Assembly: GCF_013393385.1 (NCBI RefSeq) | Contig: NZ_AP023239.1 | Location: forward strand, 1 to 64,000 | Direction: 5' to 3' | Length of the DNA: 64,000 nt | Origin: Paenibacillus sp. URB8-2 | GTDB lineage: Bacteria > Bacillota > Bacilli > Paenibacillales > Paenibacillaceae | Part shown: positions 35,071-44,800 of the stretch, one piece after another | How positions within the stretch are numbered: the first letter of the stretch is position 1 | Layout of the letters: each line of letters starts with the position of its first letter | The notes under the pieces: generated by a model | What the model was told of the DNA's origin: nothing | What the model saw: only the letters and a program-made list of their open reading frames with translations | Databases searched by the model: none | Translations under genes and position numbers: made by a program

Positions 35071-35115
35071 AGAGGGCAATAACTCATCATTGTTAACCCA
35101 GAAGGAGGATGCCGC

Positions 35116-35292
35116 ATGAGCCGCAGAAGACGCAGCATGATGTCCGATGAGCTGAAGACGGAGCTGGCCAAAGAGCTCGGCTTCTATGAAACCGTGGAAC
35201 GCGAAGGCTGGGGAGGAATCCGGGCGAAGGATGCCGGGAATATGGTGAAGCGAGCGATTCAGCTTGCCGAGCAGGCTGCGCGCAAATCTTAG
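35116..35292 (+). CDS. sspF: Alpha/beta-type small acid-soluble spore protein SspF
   Basis: A 58-residue spore DNA-binding protein. The ATG at 35116 follows GAAGGAGGATGCCGC, and the product begins [20 protein letters not shown]. It contains the SASP hallmarks KELGFYETV (with the GPR protease cleavage region) and [19 protein letters not shown]. Position between veg and ispE matches B. subtilis sspF. A consensus sigma-G promoter precedes it, as expected for forespore expression. Confidence 0.95.
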   Translation: MSRRRRSMMSDELKTELAKELGFYETVEREGWGGIRAKDAGNMVKRAIQLAEQAARKS

Positions 35293-35318
35293 GCAGCAAG
35301 ACAACCGGAAAGCGGCAA

Positions 35319-35364
35319 AAAAGACGGGAGCGTCCTTAACAGCGGGCGTTCTCGTTTTGATTTT
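35319..35364 (+). terminator. Terminator after sspF
   Basis: AAGACGGGAGCGTCC (35321-35335) pairs with GGGCGTTCTCGTTTT (35343-35357) through Watson-Crick and several G-U pairs; TTTGATTTT follows in part. Confidence 0.7.
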
Positions 35365-35465
35365 ACGTATAGCGCTTTCTTCATGGGCAGGAACTGGGAA
35401 TGGACTTCATTCCAAGATTCTCATATAATATGTTAAGTTGTTTTTAGGGGAAAAATGAGGGTAGG

Positions 35466-36329
35466 GTGAACGCCTTGAAAGTGTATGAGAAAGCACCGGC
35501 CAAAATCAATCTGATGCTGGATGTGCTGCACAAGCGGCCGGATGGATTTCACGAGGTGGAAATGATTATGACCATGGTCGATCTTGCGGACCGGCTGGAG
35601 TTGTCCGAGCTGCGGCGGGACACCATTATTATATCAAGCCAGGCGGGTTATATTCCGCTGGATGAGAAGAATCTGGCCTTTCAGGCGGCGAAACTGCTGA
35701 AAGAGCGCTGCGGCGTGGAGCGGGGCGTACATATTCATCTGGACAAAAAAATACCGGTCGCCGCCGGATTGGCCGGCGGAAGCAGCGACGCGGCGGCTGC
35801 GCTGCGCGGCCTGAACCGGCTCTGGCGGCTTGGCCTGTCAAGCGAAGAGCTGCAGGAGCTTGGCGCCGAGCTCGGTTCGGACGTGCCCTTCTGCGTCACC
35901 GGCGGGACCGCACTGGCAACGGGCAGAGGCGAGAAGCTTACGCCGATCGCCAGCATGCCACAGTGCTGGGTGGTTCTCGCGAAGCCGCCGATTAATGTGT
36001 CGACGGCCGAGGTGTACGGCAAACTGCGGGCAAGCGGGATAACCGCTCATCCTTCCTCGCGGCTTATGCGCGAGGCGGTTGAAGCCGGCGATTTCCATGC
36101 GGTATGCGCCCGGCTGGGCAACGTGCTGGAAGAGGTAACATTGAAGCTGCATCCCGAGGTTCAGCAGTTGAAAGAAGCGATGATTCGGCTCGGCGCCGAC
36201 GGCGTGCTGATGTCCGGCAGCGGCCCGACTGTATTCGGCCTCGTTTCCAAGCAGTCCAAGATGCCCCGAATTTATAACGGACTGCGCGGATTCTGCAAGG
36301 AAGTCTATGCCGTGCGTTCGCTGACTTGA
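35466..36329 (+). CDS. ispE: 4-diphosphocytidyl-2-C-methyl-D-erythritol kinase
   Basis: The 287-residue GHMP kinase phosphorylates CDP-ME in the non-mevalonate isoprenoid pathway. Motifs are [14 protein letters not shown] at the N-terminus, the ATP loop [18 protein letters not shown] and the C-terminal [12 protein letters not shown]. The start is uncertain between GTG 35466 and TTG 35475; GAGGGTAGGG can serve either. purR follows 98 bases later. Confidence 0.95.
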   Translation: MNALKVYEKAPAKINLMLDVLHKRPDGFHEVEMIMTMVDLADRLELSELRRDTIIISSQAGYIPLDEKNLAFQAAKLLKERCGVERGVHIHLDKKIPVAAGLAGGSSDAAAALRGLNRLWRLGLSSEELQELGAELGSDVPFCVTGGTALATGRGEKLTPIASMPQCWVVLAKPPINVSTAEVYGKLRASGITAHPSSRLMREAVEAGDFHAVCARLGNVLEEVTLKLHPEVQQLKEAMIRLGADGVLMSGSGPTVFGLVSKQSKMPRIYNGLRGFCKEVYAVRSLT

Positions 36330-36427
36330 CAGCGATAGAATAGACACAACCAACGCTTCTCTTGTATAAACCCGTACAAAAGTGATATATTTTCTCTATA
36401 ATATTCGGTTTTGACGAGGAGCCTTCC

Positions 36428-37255
36428 GTGAAGAAACTTAAAAGAAGTCAGCGTTTAGTAGATATGACCCAATTTTTGCTTGAAAAGCCGCATGATCTTC
36501 TGCCGCTGTCCACCTTTGCCGAGCGGTACGGAGCGGCCAAGTCCTCGATCAGCGAGGACCTGGCAATTATCAAAGAAGTATTCGAGGGCGAAGGCATGGG
36601 CGAGCTTCAGACTCATGCGGGAGCGGCGGGAGGAGTAAAGTTCATTCCCCGGATGCCGAGGGAGATGGCGCTTTCTTTTATTCGCGGATTGTGCAGCCAA
36701 CTGGAGCATAGCGACCGGATTTTGCCCGGAGGATATTTATATATGTCGGACCTGCTTGGCCAGCCGTCTCTTATGGAGCAGGCGGGGAAGATTATCGCTA
36801 CCGCATTTTACGGCGTCCCGATCGATACCGTGATGACCGTGGAAACGAAAGGAATCCCGCTCGCTTACGCAACGGCCGCGCAGCTCGGACTGCCGGTGGT
36901 GCTGGTGCGCCGGGACCACAAAGTGACGGAGGGCTCGGCGGTGAGCATTAACTATGTGTCGGGTTCCCATAAGAGCATTCATACGATGTCGCTGTCCAGA
37001 CGCGCGCTTAAGGAGAAGTCGCGGGTGCTGATTGTCGACGATTTTATGAAGGCCGGCGGAACGGTTGGGGGAATGGTTGATCTGCTCGGCGAATTCAACG
37101 CGGAAGTGGCGGGCGTTGGAGTCCTGGTGGAATCGGATGCGGTGGAATCGGAAGAGCGTTTGCTGCATGATTATGTCTCTTTGGTCAGACTGGGCGAGGT
37201 GGATTCGAAAGAGCGGCGTATATCGGCGTATCCAGGCAACTTCTTCTCCGTTTAG
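36428..37255 (+). CDS. purR: Purine operon repressor PurR
   Basis: A 275-residue regulator with an N-terminal winged helix-turn-helix (about 1-75, LPLSTFAERYGAAKSSISEDL) and a C-terminal phosphoribosyltransferase-like domain. That domain keeps the PRPP loop VLIVDDFMKAGGTVGGM, used for sensing and not catalysis. It represses purine genes when PRPP is low. The start is a GTG with GACGAGGAG upstream. yabJ, which follows purR in B. subtilis, is missing; spoVG comes next. Confidence 0.96.
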   Translation: MKKLKRSQRLVDMTQFLLEKPHDLLPLSTFAERYGAAKSSISEDLAIIKEVFEGEGMGELQTHAGAAGGVKFIPRMPREMALSFIRGLCSQLEHSDRILPGGYLYMSDLLGQPSLMEQAGKIIATAFYGVPIDTVMTVETKGIPLAYATAAQLGLPVVLVRRDHKVTEGSAVSINYVSGSHKSIHTMSLSRRALKEKSRVLIVDDFMKAGGTVGGMVDLLGEFNAEVAGVGVLVESDAVESEERLLHDYVSLVRLGEVDSKERRISAYPGNFFSV

Positions 37256-37295
37256 GGAACCCAAGAATATGTCGATTTCGTGAGGAAATCAGGGG

Positions 37296-37330
37296 AAAAC
37301 GGTGGAAAAGTGTCGAAAACACCGTTTTGT
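37296..37330 (+). terminator. Probable terminator after purR
   Basis: AAAACGGTG (37296-37304) pairs perfectly with CACCGTTTT (37320-37328) around a 15-base loop; the tail TTTTGTC is short. Confidence 0.55.
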
Positions 37331-37374
37331 CAAAATTATTCTAGTATGTAAGGGATTTTATGGGGCGGAAAAGA

Positions 37375-37399
37375 AGGAATTTGCTTTACTGTGTGGAAT
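37375..37399 (+). promoter_or_regulatory. Sigma-H promoter of spoVG
   Basis: AGGAATT (37375-37381), 11 bases, GTGGAAT (37393-37399). The B. subtilis spoVG sigma-H promoter, as I recall it, has AGGATTT, an 11-base spacer and the same GTGGAAT. Transcription would start about 37 bases before the ATG. Confidence 0.78.
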
Positions 37400-37442
37400 T
37401 ATACACCCAAGTCTCTGATGGAAAAAGGTGGTGAACACACAC

Positions 37443-37727
37443 ATGCAAATTACGGATGTCAGACTCCGCCGCGTCAATTCTGAGGGGAGAATGAAAGCAA
37501 TCGCATCCATTACCATCGATAACGAGTTTGTTGTTCATGACATTCGCGTCATTGATGGCAACAATGGAATGTTCGTTGCAATGCCCAGCAAACGTACGCC
37601 GGATGGGGAATTCCGTGACATCGCGCATCCGATTTCTTCCGGAACGCGTGAGAAGATCCAAACCGCGGTTCTGGCTGAATATGATCGCGCGGCAACGGAA
37701 GAAGAAGTGATCGAAGAAGGAGCATAA
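37443..37727 (+). CDS. spoVG: Septation/regulatory protein SpoVG
   Basis: A 94-residue nucleic-acid-binding protein that affects septation in sporulation and gene expression in many Firmicutes. [20 protein letters not shown] and [20 protein letters not shown] are diagnostic. The ATG at 37443 has AAGGTGGTG 10 bases upstream; a GTG five codons earlier lies within that site. It is transcribed from its own sigma-H-type promoter and ended by a strong terminator. Confidence 0.96.
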   Translation: MQITDVRLRRVNSEGRMKAIASITIDNEFVVHDIRVIDGNNGMFVAMPSKRTPDGEFRDIAHPISSGTREKIQTAVLAEYDRAATEEEVIEEGA

Positions 37728-37802
37728 AGAACGCGCTCTTTGGTTTGACGGCTCTCGCTTTTTGGCAGAGGTTTCGGGTAAGCAATTCGAATTGGGGTTC
37801 GA

Positions 37803-37843
37803 AGAAAAGGGAACCATCCTTTGTATGGTTCTCTTTTCTTTTT
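37803..37843 (+). terminator. Terminator after spoVG
   Basis: GAAAAG-GGAACCAT pairs with ATGGTTC-TCTTTTC around CCTTTGT, followed by five T residues. Confidence 0.9.
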
Positions 37844-37896
37844 GCCCGGAATGAGATATATTCAGTAATGAGTTTAGGAGTAGGAGGTTGGCATTC

Positions 37897-39297
37897 TTGA
37901 AGAGAATGGCTGTTGTTCTAGCTGCAGGCCAGGGCAAGCGCATGAAATCCAAGTTATACAAGGTGCTGCATCCCGTTTGCGGAAAGCCGATGGTTGGGCA
38001 CGTGCTTAATACAGTAAAAGCGACCGGCTGCCAGCGCAGCATTGTCGTTGTCGGACATGGCGCGGAAGCGGTTAAAACTTATTTGGGCGATTCGTCGGAA
38101 TATGTGCTTCAGGAAACCCAGCTTGGTACGGGCCACGCCGTAAAGCAGGTCAAGGATTTGCTTGGCGGGGAAGAAGGCACTTTGATTGTCGCATACGGCG
38201 ACACGCCATTGATTACACCGGAAACACTGATCAAACTAATGACGCTGCACGAAGAGCGCAAAGCGGCGGCTACCGTTCTGACGGCTGTTATGGACAACCC
38301 TGCGGGACTTGGTCGGATTATCCGTACCGAAGAAGGGGAACTGCTGAAGATTGTGGAGCAGAAGGACTGTTCGCCCGCCGAGGATGCCATTCGCGAAATC
38401 AATACCGGAATTTATTGCTTTGATAATGCCAAGATGTTCGCCGCCTTGGACAAGGTGACGAACCATAATGCCCAGCAAGAATATTATTTGACCGATGTTA
38501 TCGAGATTCTGCGTCAGCAGGGAGAGCTAGTGCTCGCCTTCCAGACGGAAGATGCCGCGGAATCGATCGGCGTGAACGACCGCCTTGCGCTGTCCGAAGC
38601 CGAGAACGTTATGCGTCAGCGCATCGCCCGGCGTCATATGCTGGACGGTGTAACGATTATAGATCCCGCATCAACCTATATAGGAGCCGAAGTCACCATC
38701 GGAGCGGATACGGTAATTTATCCCGGAACGCTCTTGAAGGGCAATACCGTAATCGGGGAAAATTGCGTAATCGGCCCCTCTAGTGAAATTGAAGACAGCC
38801 GAATTATGGACGGAGCGAAGGTGAAGCATTCCGTGCTTAACGGCGCTGAGGTTGGCGCACGGACTTCCGTTGGGCCTTTTGCCTATTTGCGCCCCGGCAG
38901 TGTGCTTGGCGAAGACGTCAAGGTCGGCGATTTTGTGGAAATCAAAAAGGCCACCATCGGCGACGGCTCGAAAGTATCGCATTTAAGCTATATCGGAGAC
39001 GCTTCTGTTGGCAAAAATGTAAATGTGGGCTGCGGAGCGATTACGGTCAACTATGACGGATTTAACAAATCCATAACAGAAATCGGCGATGACGCCTTTA
39101 TCGGCAGCAACGTCAACCTGATCGCTCCCGTTCAGGTCGGCAAAGGCGCTTATGTTGTGGCCGGCTCTACCATTACCCGGTCCGTCTCCGAGGGGGATCT
39201 GGCCATAGCCAGACAACGCCAGGAGAACAAGCCGGGCTATGCGGAAAAAATCCGGTCCCGCGCAAAGGCGAAAAAAAGCCAGTCCCATCCATCGTAA
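37897..39297 (+). CDS. glmU: Bifunctional UDP-GlcNAc pyrophosphorylase / GlcN-1-P acetyltransferase
   Basis: A 466-residue enzyme making UDP-GlcNAc for peptidoglycan. The N-terminal uridylyltransferase (about 1-230) has [20 protein letters not shown]. The C-terminal left-handed beta-helix (about 250-455) shows hexapeptide repeats such as [13 protein letters not shown] and ends with the acetyltransferase region [13 protein letters not shown]. The TTG at 37897 ([11 protein letters not shown]) has TAGGAGG nine bases upstream; an ATG three codons later is less well placed. prs follows after 90 bases. Confidence 0.96.
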   Translation: MKRMAVVLAAGQGKRMKSKLYKVLHPVCGKPMVGHVLNTVKATGCQRSIVVVGHGAEAVKTYLGDSSEYVLQETQLGTGHAVKQVKDLLGGEEGTLIVAYGDTPLITPETLIKLMTLHEERKAAATVLTAVMDNPAGLGRIIRTEEGELLKIVEQKDCSPAEDAIREINTGIYCFDNAKMFAALDKVTNHNAQQEYYLTDVIEILRQQGELVLAFQTEDAAESIGVNDRLALSEAENVMRQRIARRHMLDGVTIIDPASTYIGAEVTIGADTVIYPGTLLKGNTVIGENCVIGPSSEIEDSRIMDGAKVKHSVLNGAEVGARTSVGPFAYLRPGSVLGEDVKVGDFVEIKKATIGDGSKVSHLSYIGDASVGKNVNVGCGAITVNYDGFNKSITEIGDDAFIGSNVNLIAPVQVGKGAYVVAGSTITRSVSEGDLAIARQRQENKPGYAEKIRSRAKAKKSQSHPS

Positions 39298-39387
39298 GTG
39301 CGTAAATTCACGCCCGGCCGGATGCTATTTCGCCCGGGCGTTCGGGCAGCTAAATTCAATTGAACCATCACGGAGGGTTTAACTTTT

Positions 39388-40341
39388 ATGGCTTATCTTG
39401 ATTCCAAGTTAAAAATTTTCACCTGTAACTCCAATCCCAAGCTTGCTCACCAAATTGCCGATTACATCGGTATTCCGATGGGCGAATCGCATACGACAAG
39501 CTTCAGCGATGGAGAAATTCAGGTTAAGCTGTCAGAGAGCGTGCGCGGCTGCCACGTCTATATCGTTCAGTCCACCTGCGGACCGGTTAACGATAATCTG
39601 ATGGAAATGCTGGTTATGATCGACGCGCTGAAGCGCGCCTCGGCCAAGAGTATTAATGTGGTTATTCCGTATTACGGGTATGCCCGCCAGGACCGCAAGG
39701 CCCGCTCACGCGATCCGATCACGGCAAAGCTGGTGGCCGACCTGATCGAACGCGCAGGTGCCCAACGCGTTATTACCATGGACCTGCACGCGATGCAGAT
39801 TCAGGGCTTCTTCAACATTCCGGTCGATCATATGCTCGGCGTACCGATTCTGGCCCACTATTTCCGTTCCAAGCAGATCCAGAACCCGGTCGTCGTATCT
39901 CCAGACCACGGCGGTGTGGTTCGCGCGAGAAAGCTTGCCGATTTCCTGAACGCCCCGCTGGCCATTATCGACAAGCGCCGTCCGGAGCCAAACGTCAGCG
40001 AGGTTATGAATATTATCGGGAACATCGAAGGGAAGACGGCGATCGTGATCGACGATATCATCGATACGGCCGGCACGATCGTCCTGGGCGCCAACGCTCT
40101 GATGGAAGGCGGCGCCAAAGAGGTATACGCCTGCTGTACGCATCCGGTACTCTCGGGTCCGGCGCATGATCGGTTGGAGAATTCTCCGATTAAAGAGGTT
40201 GTCGTCACCGATTCGATTCCTATCCGCAGCGAGAGTCCTACTTCCAAGCTGAAGGTGCTCTCCGTGGCTCCACTGCTTGGCGAAGCGATCATCCGGGTGC
40301 ATGAGGAACTGTCCATCAGTAAATTATTCGAGATCGAATAG
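39388..40341 (+). CDS. prs: Ribose-phosphate pyrophosphokinase
   Basis: The 317-residue enzyme makes PRPP for purine, pyrimidine, NAD and histidine synthesis. Visible motifs are [20 protein letters not shown] (ATP site), the metal site around [16 protein letters not shown], and the PRPP loop [19 protein letters not shown] lies before the ATG. Its product is the ligand of PurR and the substrate of Hpt, both encoded nearby. The ctc gene that follows in B. subtilis is absent. Confidence 0.97.
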   Translation: MAYLDSKLKIFTCNSNPKLAHQIADYIGIPMGESHTTSFSDGEIQVKLSESVRGCHVYIVQSTCGPVNDNLMEMLVMIDALKRASAKSINVVIPYYGYARQDRKARSRDPITAKLVADLIERAGAQRVITMDLHAMQIQGFFNIPVDHMLGVPILAHYFRSKQIQNPVVVSPDHGGVVRARKLADFLNAPLAIIDKRRPEPNVSEVMNIIGNIEGKTAIVIDDIIDTAGTIVLGANALMEGGAKEVYACCTHPVLSGPAHDRLENSPIKEVVVTDSIPIRSESPTSKLKVLSVAPLLGEAIIRVHEELSISKLFEIE

Positions 40342-40352
40342 TCCCTAAACGA

Positions 40353-40390
40353 AAGGGTTACACCTCCCGCTATTGGGAGATGTAACCCTT
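40353..40390. terminator. Bidirectional terminator between prs and a reverse-strand gene
   Basis: AAGGGTTACACCTCCC pairs with GGGAGATGTAACCCTT, one mismatch in 16. The forward tail has few T residues (TTGTCGG), whereas the reverse reads TTTCGTTT. It lies between the prs stop and the convergent gene at 40422. Confidence 0.65.
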
Positions 40391-40421
40391 GTCGGCTTGG
40401 ACAGCCGGAGGCTCTAGGCTT

Positions 40422-40622
40422 TCAAAAGCCCGGCCTTGAGATGAAGGTGAACAGACTGCGGTTGTAGAGCGTACCTTGCAGTTCCGCAAAGTTTGCGTCC
40501 ACGGCGGTAAGCAAGCCGATATCAACATGCACATCGCCGCGGTAAACCTCGACAGGTATGGCATATTGCAGATGATACTGGAAATGGCGGTGGAGCGTTA
40601 GAGGCTCGCCCTGCTGCAGCAT
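40422..40622 (-). CDS. Small protein of unknown function (possible DUF2642/Sm-like fold)
   Basis: A 66-residue reverse-strand reading frame beginning MLQQGEPLTLHRHFQYHLQY and ending FTFISRPGF. CAGGTGATG lies about seven bases before the ATG, and a long hairpin follows the stop, so it is probably real. The pattern VEVYRGDVHVDIGLLTAVDA resembles small Sm-like proteins (DUF2642 type) found in spore formers, but I do not recognise it firmly. It replaces ctc between prs and pth. Confidence 0.6.
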   Translation of the reverse strand: MLQQGEPLTLHRHFQYHLQYAIPVEVYRGDVHVDIGLLTAVDANFAELQGTLYNRSLFTFISRPGF

Positions 40623-40706
40623 AATAACATCACCTGTCTTTGAAATGGGATAGACGTTTCGGGAACGCTTATGCTTCTATTGTACCAAGAAAGGGAAGGT
40701 TTACAA

Positions 40707-41267
40707 ATGAAATGGATTGTCGGTTTGGGCAACCCCGGGCCGCAGTACGCCAAGACAAGGCATAATGTCGGTTTTATGGCTTTGGACGAACTGGCGCGCA
40801 GACATGGAATCGTCTTTAATCAGAACAAGTGCAAATCCGTGATCGGTGAAGGCGTCATCGGCGGAATCAAGACCGTGCTGATTAAACCGATGACGTACAT
40901 GAACTTGTCAGGTGAAGCGGTTCGCGCCTATATGGACTACTATAAAGTATCCCTGGACGATATGATTGTCGTATATGACGATCTGGATACCGAGGTCGGC
41001 AAAATCCGGCTGCGTTATCAGGGAAGCGCCGGTGGCCATAACGGCATCAAGTCGATTATACAGCATACGGGAACCCAAACGTTCAACAGGGTAAGGATGG
41101 GAATTTCGCGTCCCGAGCCCGGTTACGCGATTGTCGATTATGTGCTGGGCCCGTTTCCGAAGAAAGAAGGCGACAGGCTGGCATCGATGGTCGGCAGCGC
41201 CTGCGACGCGCTTGAGTTCAGTCTGGACCATACGTTTGAGCAGACGATGGCTAAATTCAACGGATAA
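40707..41267 (+). CDS. pth: Peptidyl-tRNA hydrolase (SpoVC)
   Basis: The 186-residue enzyme recycles peptidyl-tRNA. Catalytic residues lie in LGNPGPQYAKTRHNVGFM (Asn, His), KPMTYMNLSGEAV, and VVYDDLDTEVGKIRLR with GGHNGIKSI. The ATG at 40707 follows GGGAAGG; longer frames have no family similarity. fin and mfd follow, as in B. subtilis. Confidence 0.96.
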   Translation: MKWIVGLGNPGPQYAKTRHNVGFMALDELARRHGIVFNQNKCKSVIGEGVIGGIKTVLIKPMTYMNLSGEAVRAYMDYYKVSLDDMIVVYDDLDTEVGKIRLRYQGSAGGHNGIKSIIQHTGTQTFNRVRMGISRPEPGYAIVDYVLGPFPKKEGDRLASMVGSACDALEFSLDHTFEQTMAKFNG

Positions 41268-41344
41268 AAAGGCGCATAGATCATATAGATTCTGCCGCCT
41301 CCGCCGCTGAAGATTTGCCCGGGCAAGATCAATGATCGTTCCGG

Positions 41345-41374
41345 GGCTAATGCAAGCGCAAGCGGGGCATACTG
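41345..41374 (+). promoter_or_regulatory. Possible sigma-F promoter of fin
   Basis: GGGCATACTG (41365-41374) fits the sigma-F -10 pattern GGnnAnAHTR at every position. The -35 candidate GGCTA (41345-41349) is only a partial match. Confidence 0.4.
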
Positions 41375-41405
41375 AAGGTATATTCTATCTTCAGGAGGCA
41401 TATCA

Positions 41406-41636
41406 ATGGCAATACACTATGTTTGCAGACACTGCCGGACTTACCTCGGAACGATTCGCAAAAGCGACGCTACCGAGACGCAGCTCGGACTTCATTCCTT
41501 GACCCCTGCGGAGCGCAGAGATATAATAGCGTATGATTCAGACGGCGAGATTACCGTTAAGGTTACCTGCGATTATTGCAAGCAGGCCTTGGACAACAAT
41601 CCGGAGCTCAGCCTTCTGGCCAGTCCGCTTCAATAG
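41406..41636 (+). CDS. fin: Anti-sigma-F factor Fin (YabK)
   Basis: A 76-residue zinc protein with CRHCRTYLG near the N-terminus and CDYCKQAL near the C-terminus, two CxxC pairs. Fin inhibits sigma-F and helps the switch to sigma-G in the forespore. TCAGGAGG lies before the ATG. The pth-fin-mfd order is the Bacillus one. Together with CsfB it gives two forespore anti-sigma factors in this window. Confidence 0.93.
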   Translation: MAIHYVCRHCRTYLGTIRKSDATETQLGLHSLTPAERRDIIAYDSDGEITVKVTCDYCKQALDNNPELSLLASPLQ

Positions 41637-41675
41637 GCGAAGCGGCGCTGCTTCTATCGTCTTCCGCAAGCCTTG

Positions 41676-41699
41676 GCCTCAAAAGCTGAGGCTTATTTT
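41676..41699 (+). terminator. Terminator after fin
   Basis: GCCTCA (41676-41681) pairs with TGAGGC (41687-41692), followed by TTATTTT. Confidence 0.65.
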
Positions 41700-41853
41700 A
41701 AAATATAAGGCTTTATAAGCTGCGCGCTTACTGTCAGTCTTATATTTCTAAGAGAAACGGTACCGTCCTTAGTAGGACGGGGCAGCCGTTTCATCTTGCA
41801 ACAGGTTACTATAAATGCGCTTCTAAAGCGGAGAAGGAAATTCCGTTTGAAGC
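41700..41853 (+). repeat. Folded leader before mfd with a hairpin-family element
   Basis: Three hairpins follow one another. AAATATAAG (41701-41709) pairs with CTTATATTT (41739-41747). GAAACGG (41754-41760) pairs with CCGTTTC (41786-41792), enclosing CCGTCCT-TAGT-AGGACGG. CGCTTC and GAAGCG (about 41819-41852) form a third. The second hairpin ends CAGCCGTTTCATCTTG, nearly the same string as before recF and ricT. The segment could be the mfd 5' leader or a dispersed element. Confidence 0.5.
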
Positions 41854-41877
41854 GATTCAGTAAGTGAGGTGCGCCTT

Positions 41878-44800
41878 TTGTTAGAAGGTCTTATTGAGGC
41901 TTTTTCCAAAGATTCCGATTTCCAGTCGGTAACCCGAGGCGTCGCCGCCGGAATGAAAGAGCAACTGATATCGGGGTTATCCGGTTCAGCCAGACAGATT
42001 ATGCTGGCCGCGCTTCATCAGGAGACGTCCAGGCCGTTATTAATTGTCACGCATAACATGTTTTCGGCGCAAAAAATTGCCGATGATTTACAGGAAGCGC
42101 TTTCCCCTGACCGGGTGCTGCTGTACCCGGCCAATGAGCTGGTCGCCGCCGAAACGGCGGTATCCAGTCCGGAGACGGTCGCTCAGCGTATCGAGGTGCT
42201 GAACAAATGCTCGCGGGGCTTCCGCGGCATTGTGGTCGCGCCTTATTCGGGCGTTCGCCGGCTGCTGCCTGACCCGCAGGCGATGGCGGCCGCGCAAATC
42301 ACGATCTCCCAGGACGGGAGCGTCCAGCTTGAGAGCTTCCTCGGCACGATGATCAAAATGGGCTACGAGCGGGTAGAACGGGTGGAGAACCGCGGGGAGC
42401 TGAGTGTTCGCGGCGGTATCCTTGATTTTTATCCGATGAATACCGAGCTGGCTTACCGTGTGGAATTGTTCGACGAAGAGGTCGATTCCATTCGGACGTT
42501 TGATCCGGCCGATCAGCGCTCCATCGACAAAGTCCGGAGTGTGACGATCACGCCCGCCAAAGAAATTATCGCAAGCAGAGCGCAGCTGGAGGCGGCGGCG
42601 GACAAGGCGTCCGTTATGTTGGAGCGCCAGCTGGAGAAAACGGCTGATCGCCAAGCCAAAATACGCCTGCGTGAGGAAATCGGCCGCGAGCTTGAGCATT
42701 TGCGCGAAGGGACTTATTTTTCGGAAATTTATAAATATATTTCGCTGCTGTATCCGGAACAATCGCATTTGTACGACTACATGGAGCGGGATACCCTGCT
42801 GGTTCTCGACGAGCCGGCCCGTCTCTTGGAAACGTCCAAGCAGCTGGAACGAGACGAATCGGAATGGAACCTGCATCTGCTGCAGAACGGAAAAACGCTG
42901 CCTGACCTGCATTTATCCGTCGACAGCGATACGGTGATATACCGCCGTCCATTTCAAAGCCTGTTCATGTCGATCTTTCTGCGTCAGGTTCCGCATGTCC
43001 AGCCGCAGAATATTCTCGGCTTCATCAGTCGCGGGATGCAGGATTTCCATGGGCAGATGAACGTGCTGAAATCGGAAATGGAACGGTGGCACAAGTCGGG
43101 CGTTCAGGTGGTTATGCTCGCCGGCGGCGAGGAACGCATGGAACGAATTCGCCGGGTGCTGCTCGATTACGGGATTGAAGAGCCGACCATTATCCAAGGG
43201 AACCTGGGATCGGGCTTTGAGCTTCCCTCGATCCATCTGGCCGTCATCACCGAAGGAGAGCTGTTTTCCCAGAAGCAGCGCAAAGCGCGCAAAGTATCCA
43301 AGAATATAGATAACGCGGAGCGCATCAAGAGCTATACCGAACTGAAGATCGGCGATTACGTCGTTCATCAGAATCACGGGATCGGCAAATATATGGGCAT
43401 CGGCACGCTGGAGGTCAGCGGCATCCACCGGGATTACATGCACATCATGTATGCCGGCGGAGACAAGCTCTCGGTGCCGATCGAGCAGATCGACCTCATT
43501 CAGAAGTATGTGGGTTCCGAGGACAAGGAACCGAAGATATACAAGCTTGGCGGCAATGAATGGACCCGTGTCACGAATAAGGTCCGTTCCTCGGTGCAGG
43601 ATATTGCGGACGACCTTATCAAGCTGTATGCGGAGCGCCAGAGCGCTCCGGGCTACGGCTTCGAGAAGGACACGACGGAGCAGCAGGAATTCGAAGAGAT
43701 GTTCCCTTACGATGAAACGCGGGATCAGATGCGGGCTATCGGGGAAATCAAGAAGGACATGGAGCAGAACCGCCCCATGGACCGGCTGCTGTGCGGCGAT
43801 GTCGGTTACGGGAAGACCGAAGTAGCGATCCGTGCTGCCTTCAAGGCGGCGATCGAGGGCAAGCAGGTGGCGGTGCTGGTGCCGACAACCATACTCGCCC
43901 AGCAGCATTACGAGACGTTCAGGGAACGGTTTTCCTCGTATCCGATCAACATCCAGGTGCTCAGCCGTTTCCGCAGCCGCAAAGAGCAGAACGAGACGAT
44001 CAAGGGTGTTCGGCAGGGGACGGTAGACATTGTGATCGGTACACACCGGCTGCTGTCCCAGGACCTGGTGTTCAAGGATTTGGGTCTGCTAATTGTCGAT
44101 GAGGAGCAGCGTTTCGGCGTCACCCATAAGGAGAAGCTGAAGAAGCTGAAGACGAATGTCGATGTGCTTACCTTGACGGCAACGCCGATTCCCCGTACCT
44201 TGCATATGTCGATGCTGGGCGTCCGCGATCTGTCGGTTATCGAGACGCCGCCGGAGAACCGTTTTCCCGTGCAGACGTATGTGGTGGAATACAGCCAGAC
44301 GCTTGTCCGCGAAGCGGTGGAGCGCGAGCTCGGACGCGGCGGACAGGTCTATTACCTGTACAACCGTGTGCAGGGCATTCAGGAAATGGCGTCGCAGATT
44401 CAGATGCTCGTTCCCGAAGCCCGGGTCGGCATTGGACACGGCCAGATGTCGGAATCGGAGCTGGAGAAGACGATTCTCGATTTCCTTGATGGCGAATACG
44501 ACGTGCTGGTAAGCACGAGCATTATCGAGACCGGCGTGGATATTCCGAACGTCAATACGCTCATTGTGCATGACGCGGACAAAATGGGCCTGTCCCAGCT
44601 GTATCAGCTGCGCGGCCGGGTCGGACGGTCCAACCGGATCGCATATGCCTATTTTACCTACCAGCGCGACAAAGTGCTGACCGAGGTAGCCGAGAAGCGG
44701 CTGCAGTCGATCAAGGAATTCACGGAGCTTGGTTCGGGCTTCAAAATCGCCATGCGCGACTTGTCGATCCGCGGCGCGGGCAATCTGCTGGGCGCAGAAC

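Noticed and set aside
41268-41405. Palindromic GCCCGGGC in the pth-fin gap as a regulator site
   Set aside because: Too short and without flanking symmetry or a known consensus.
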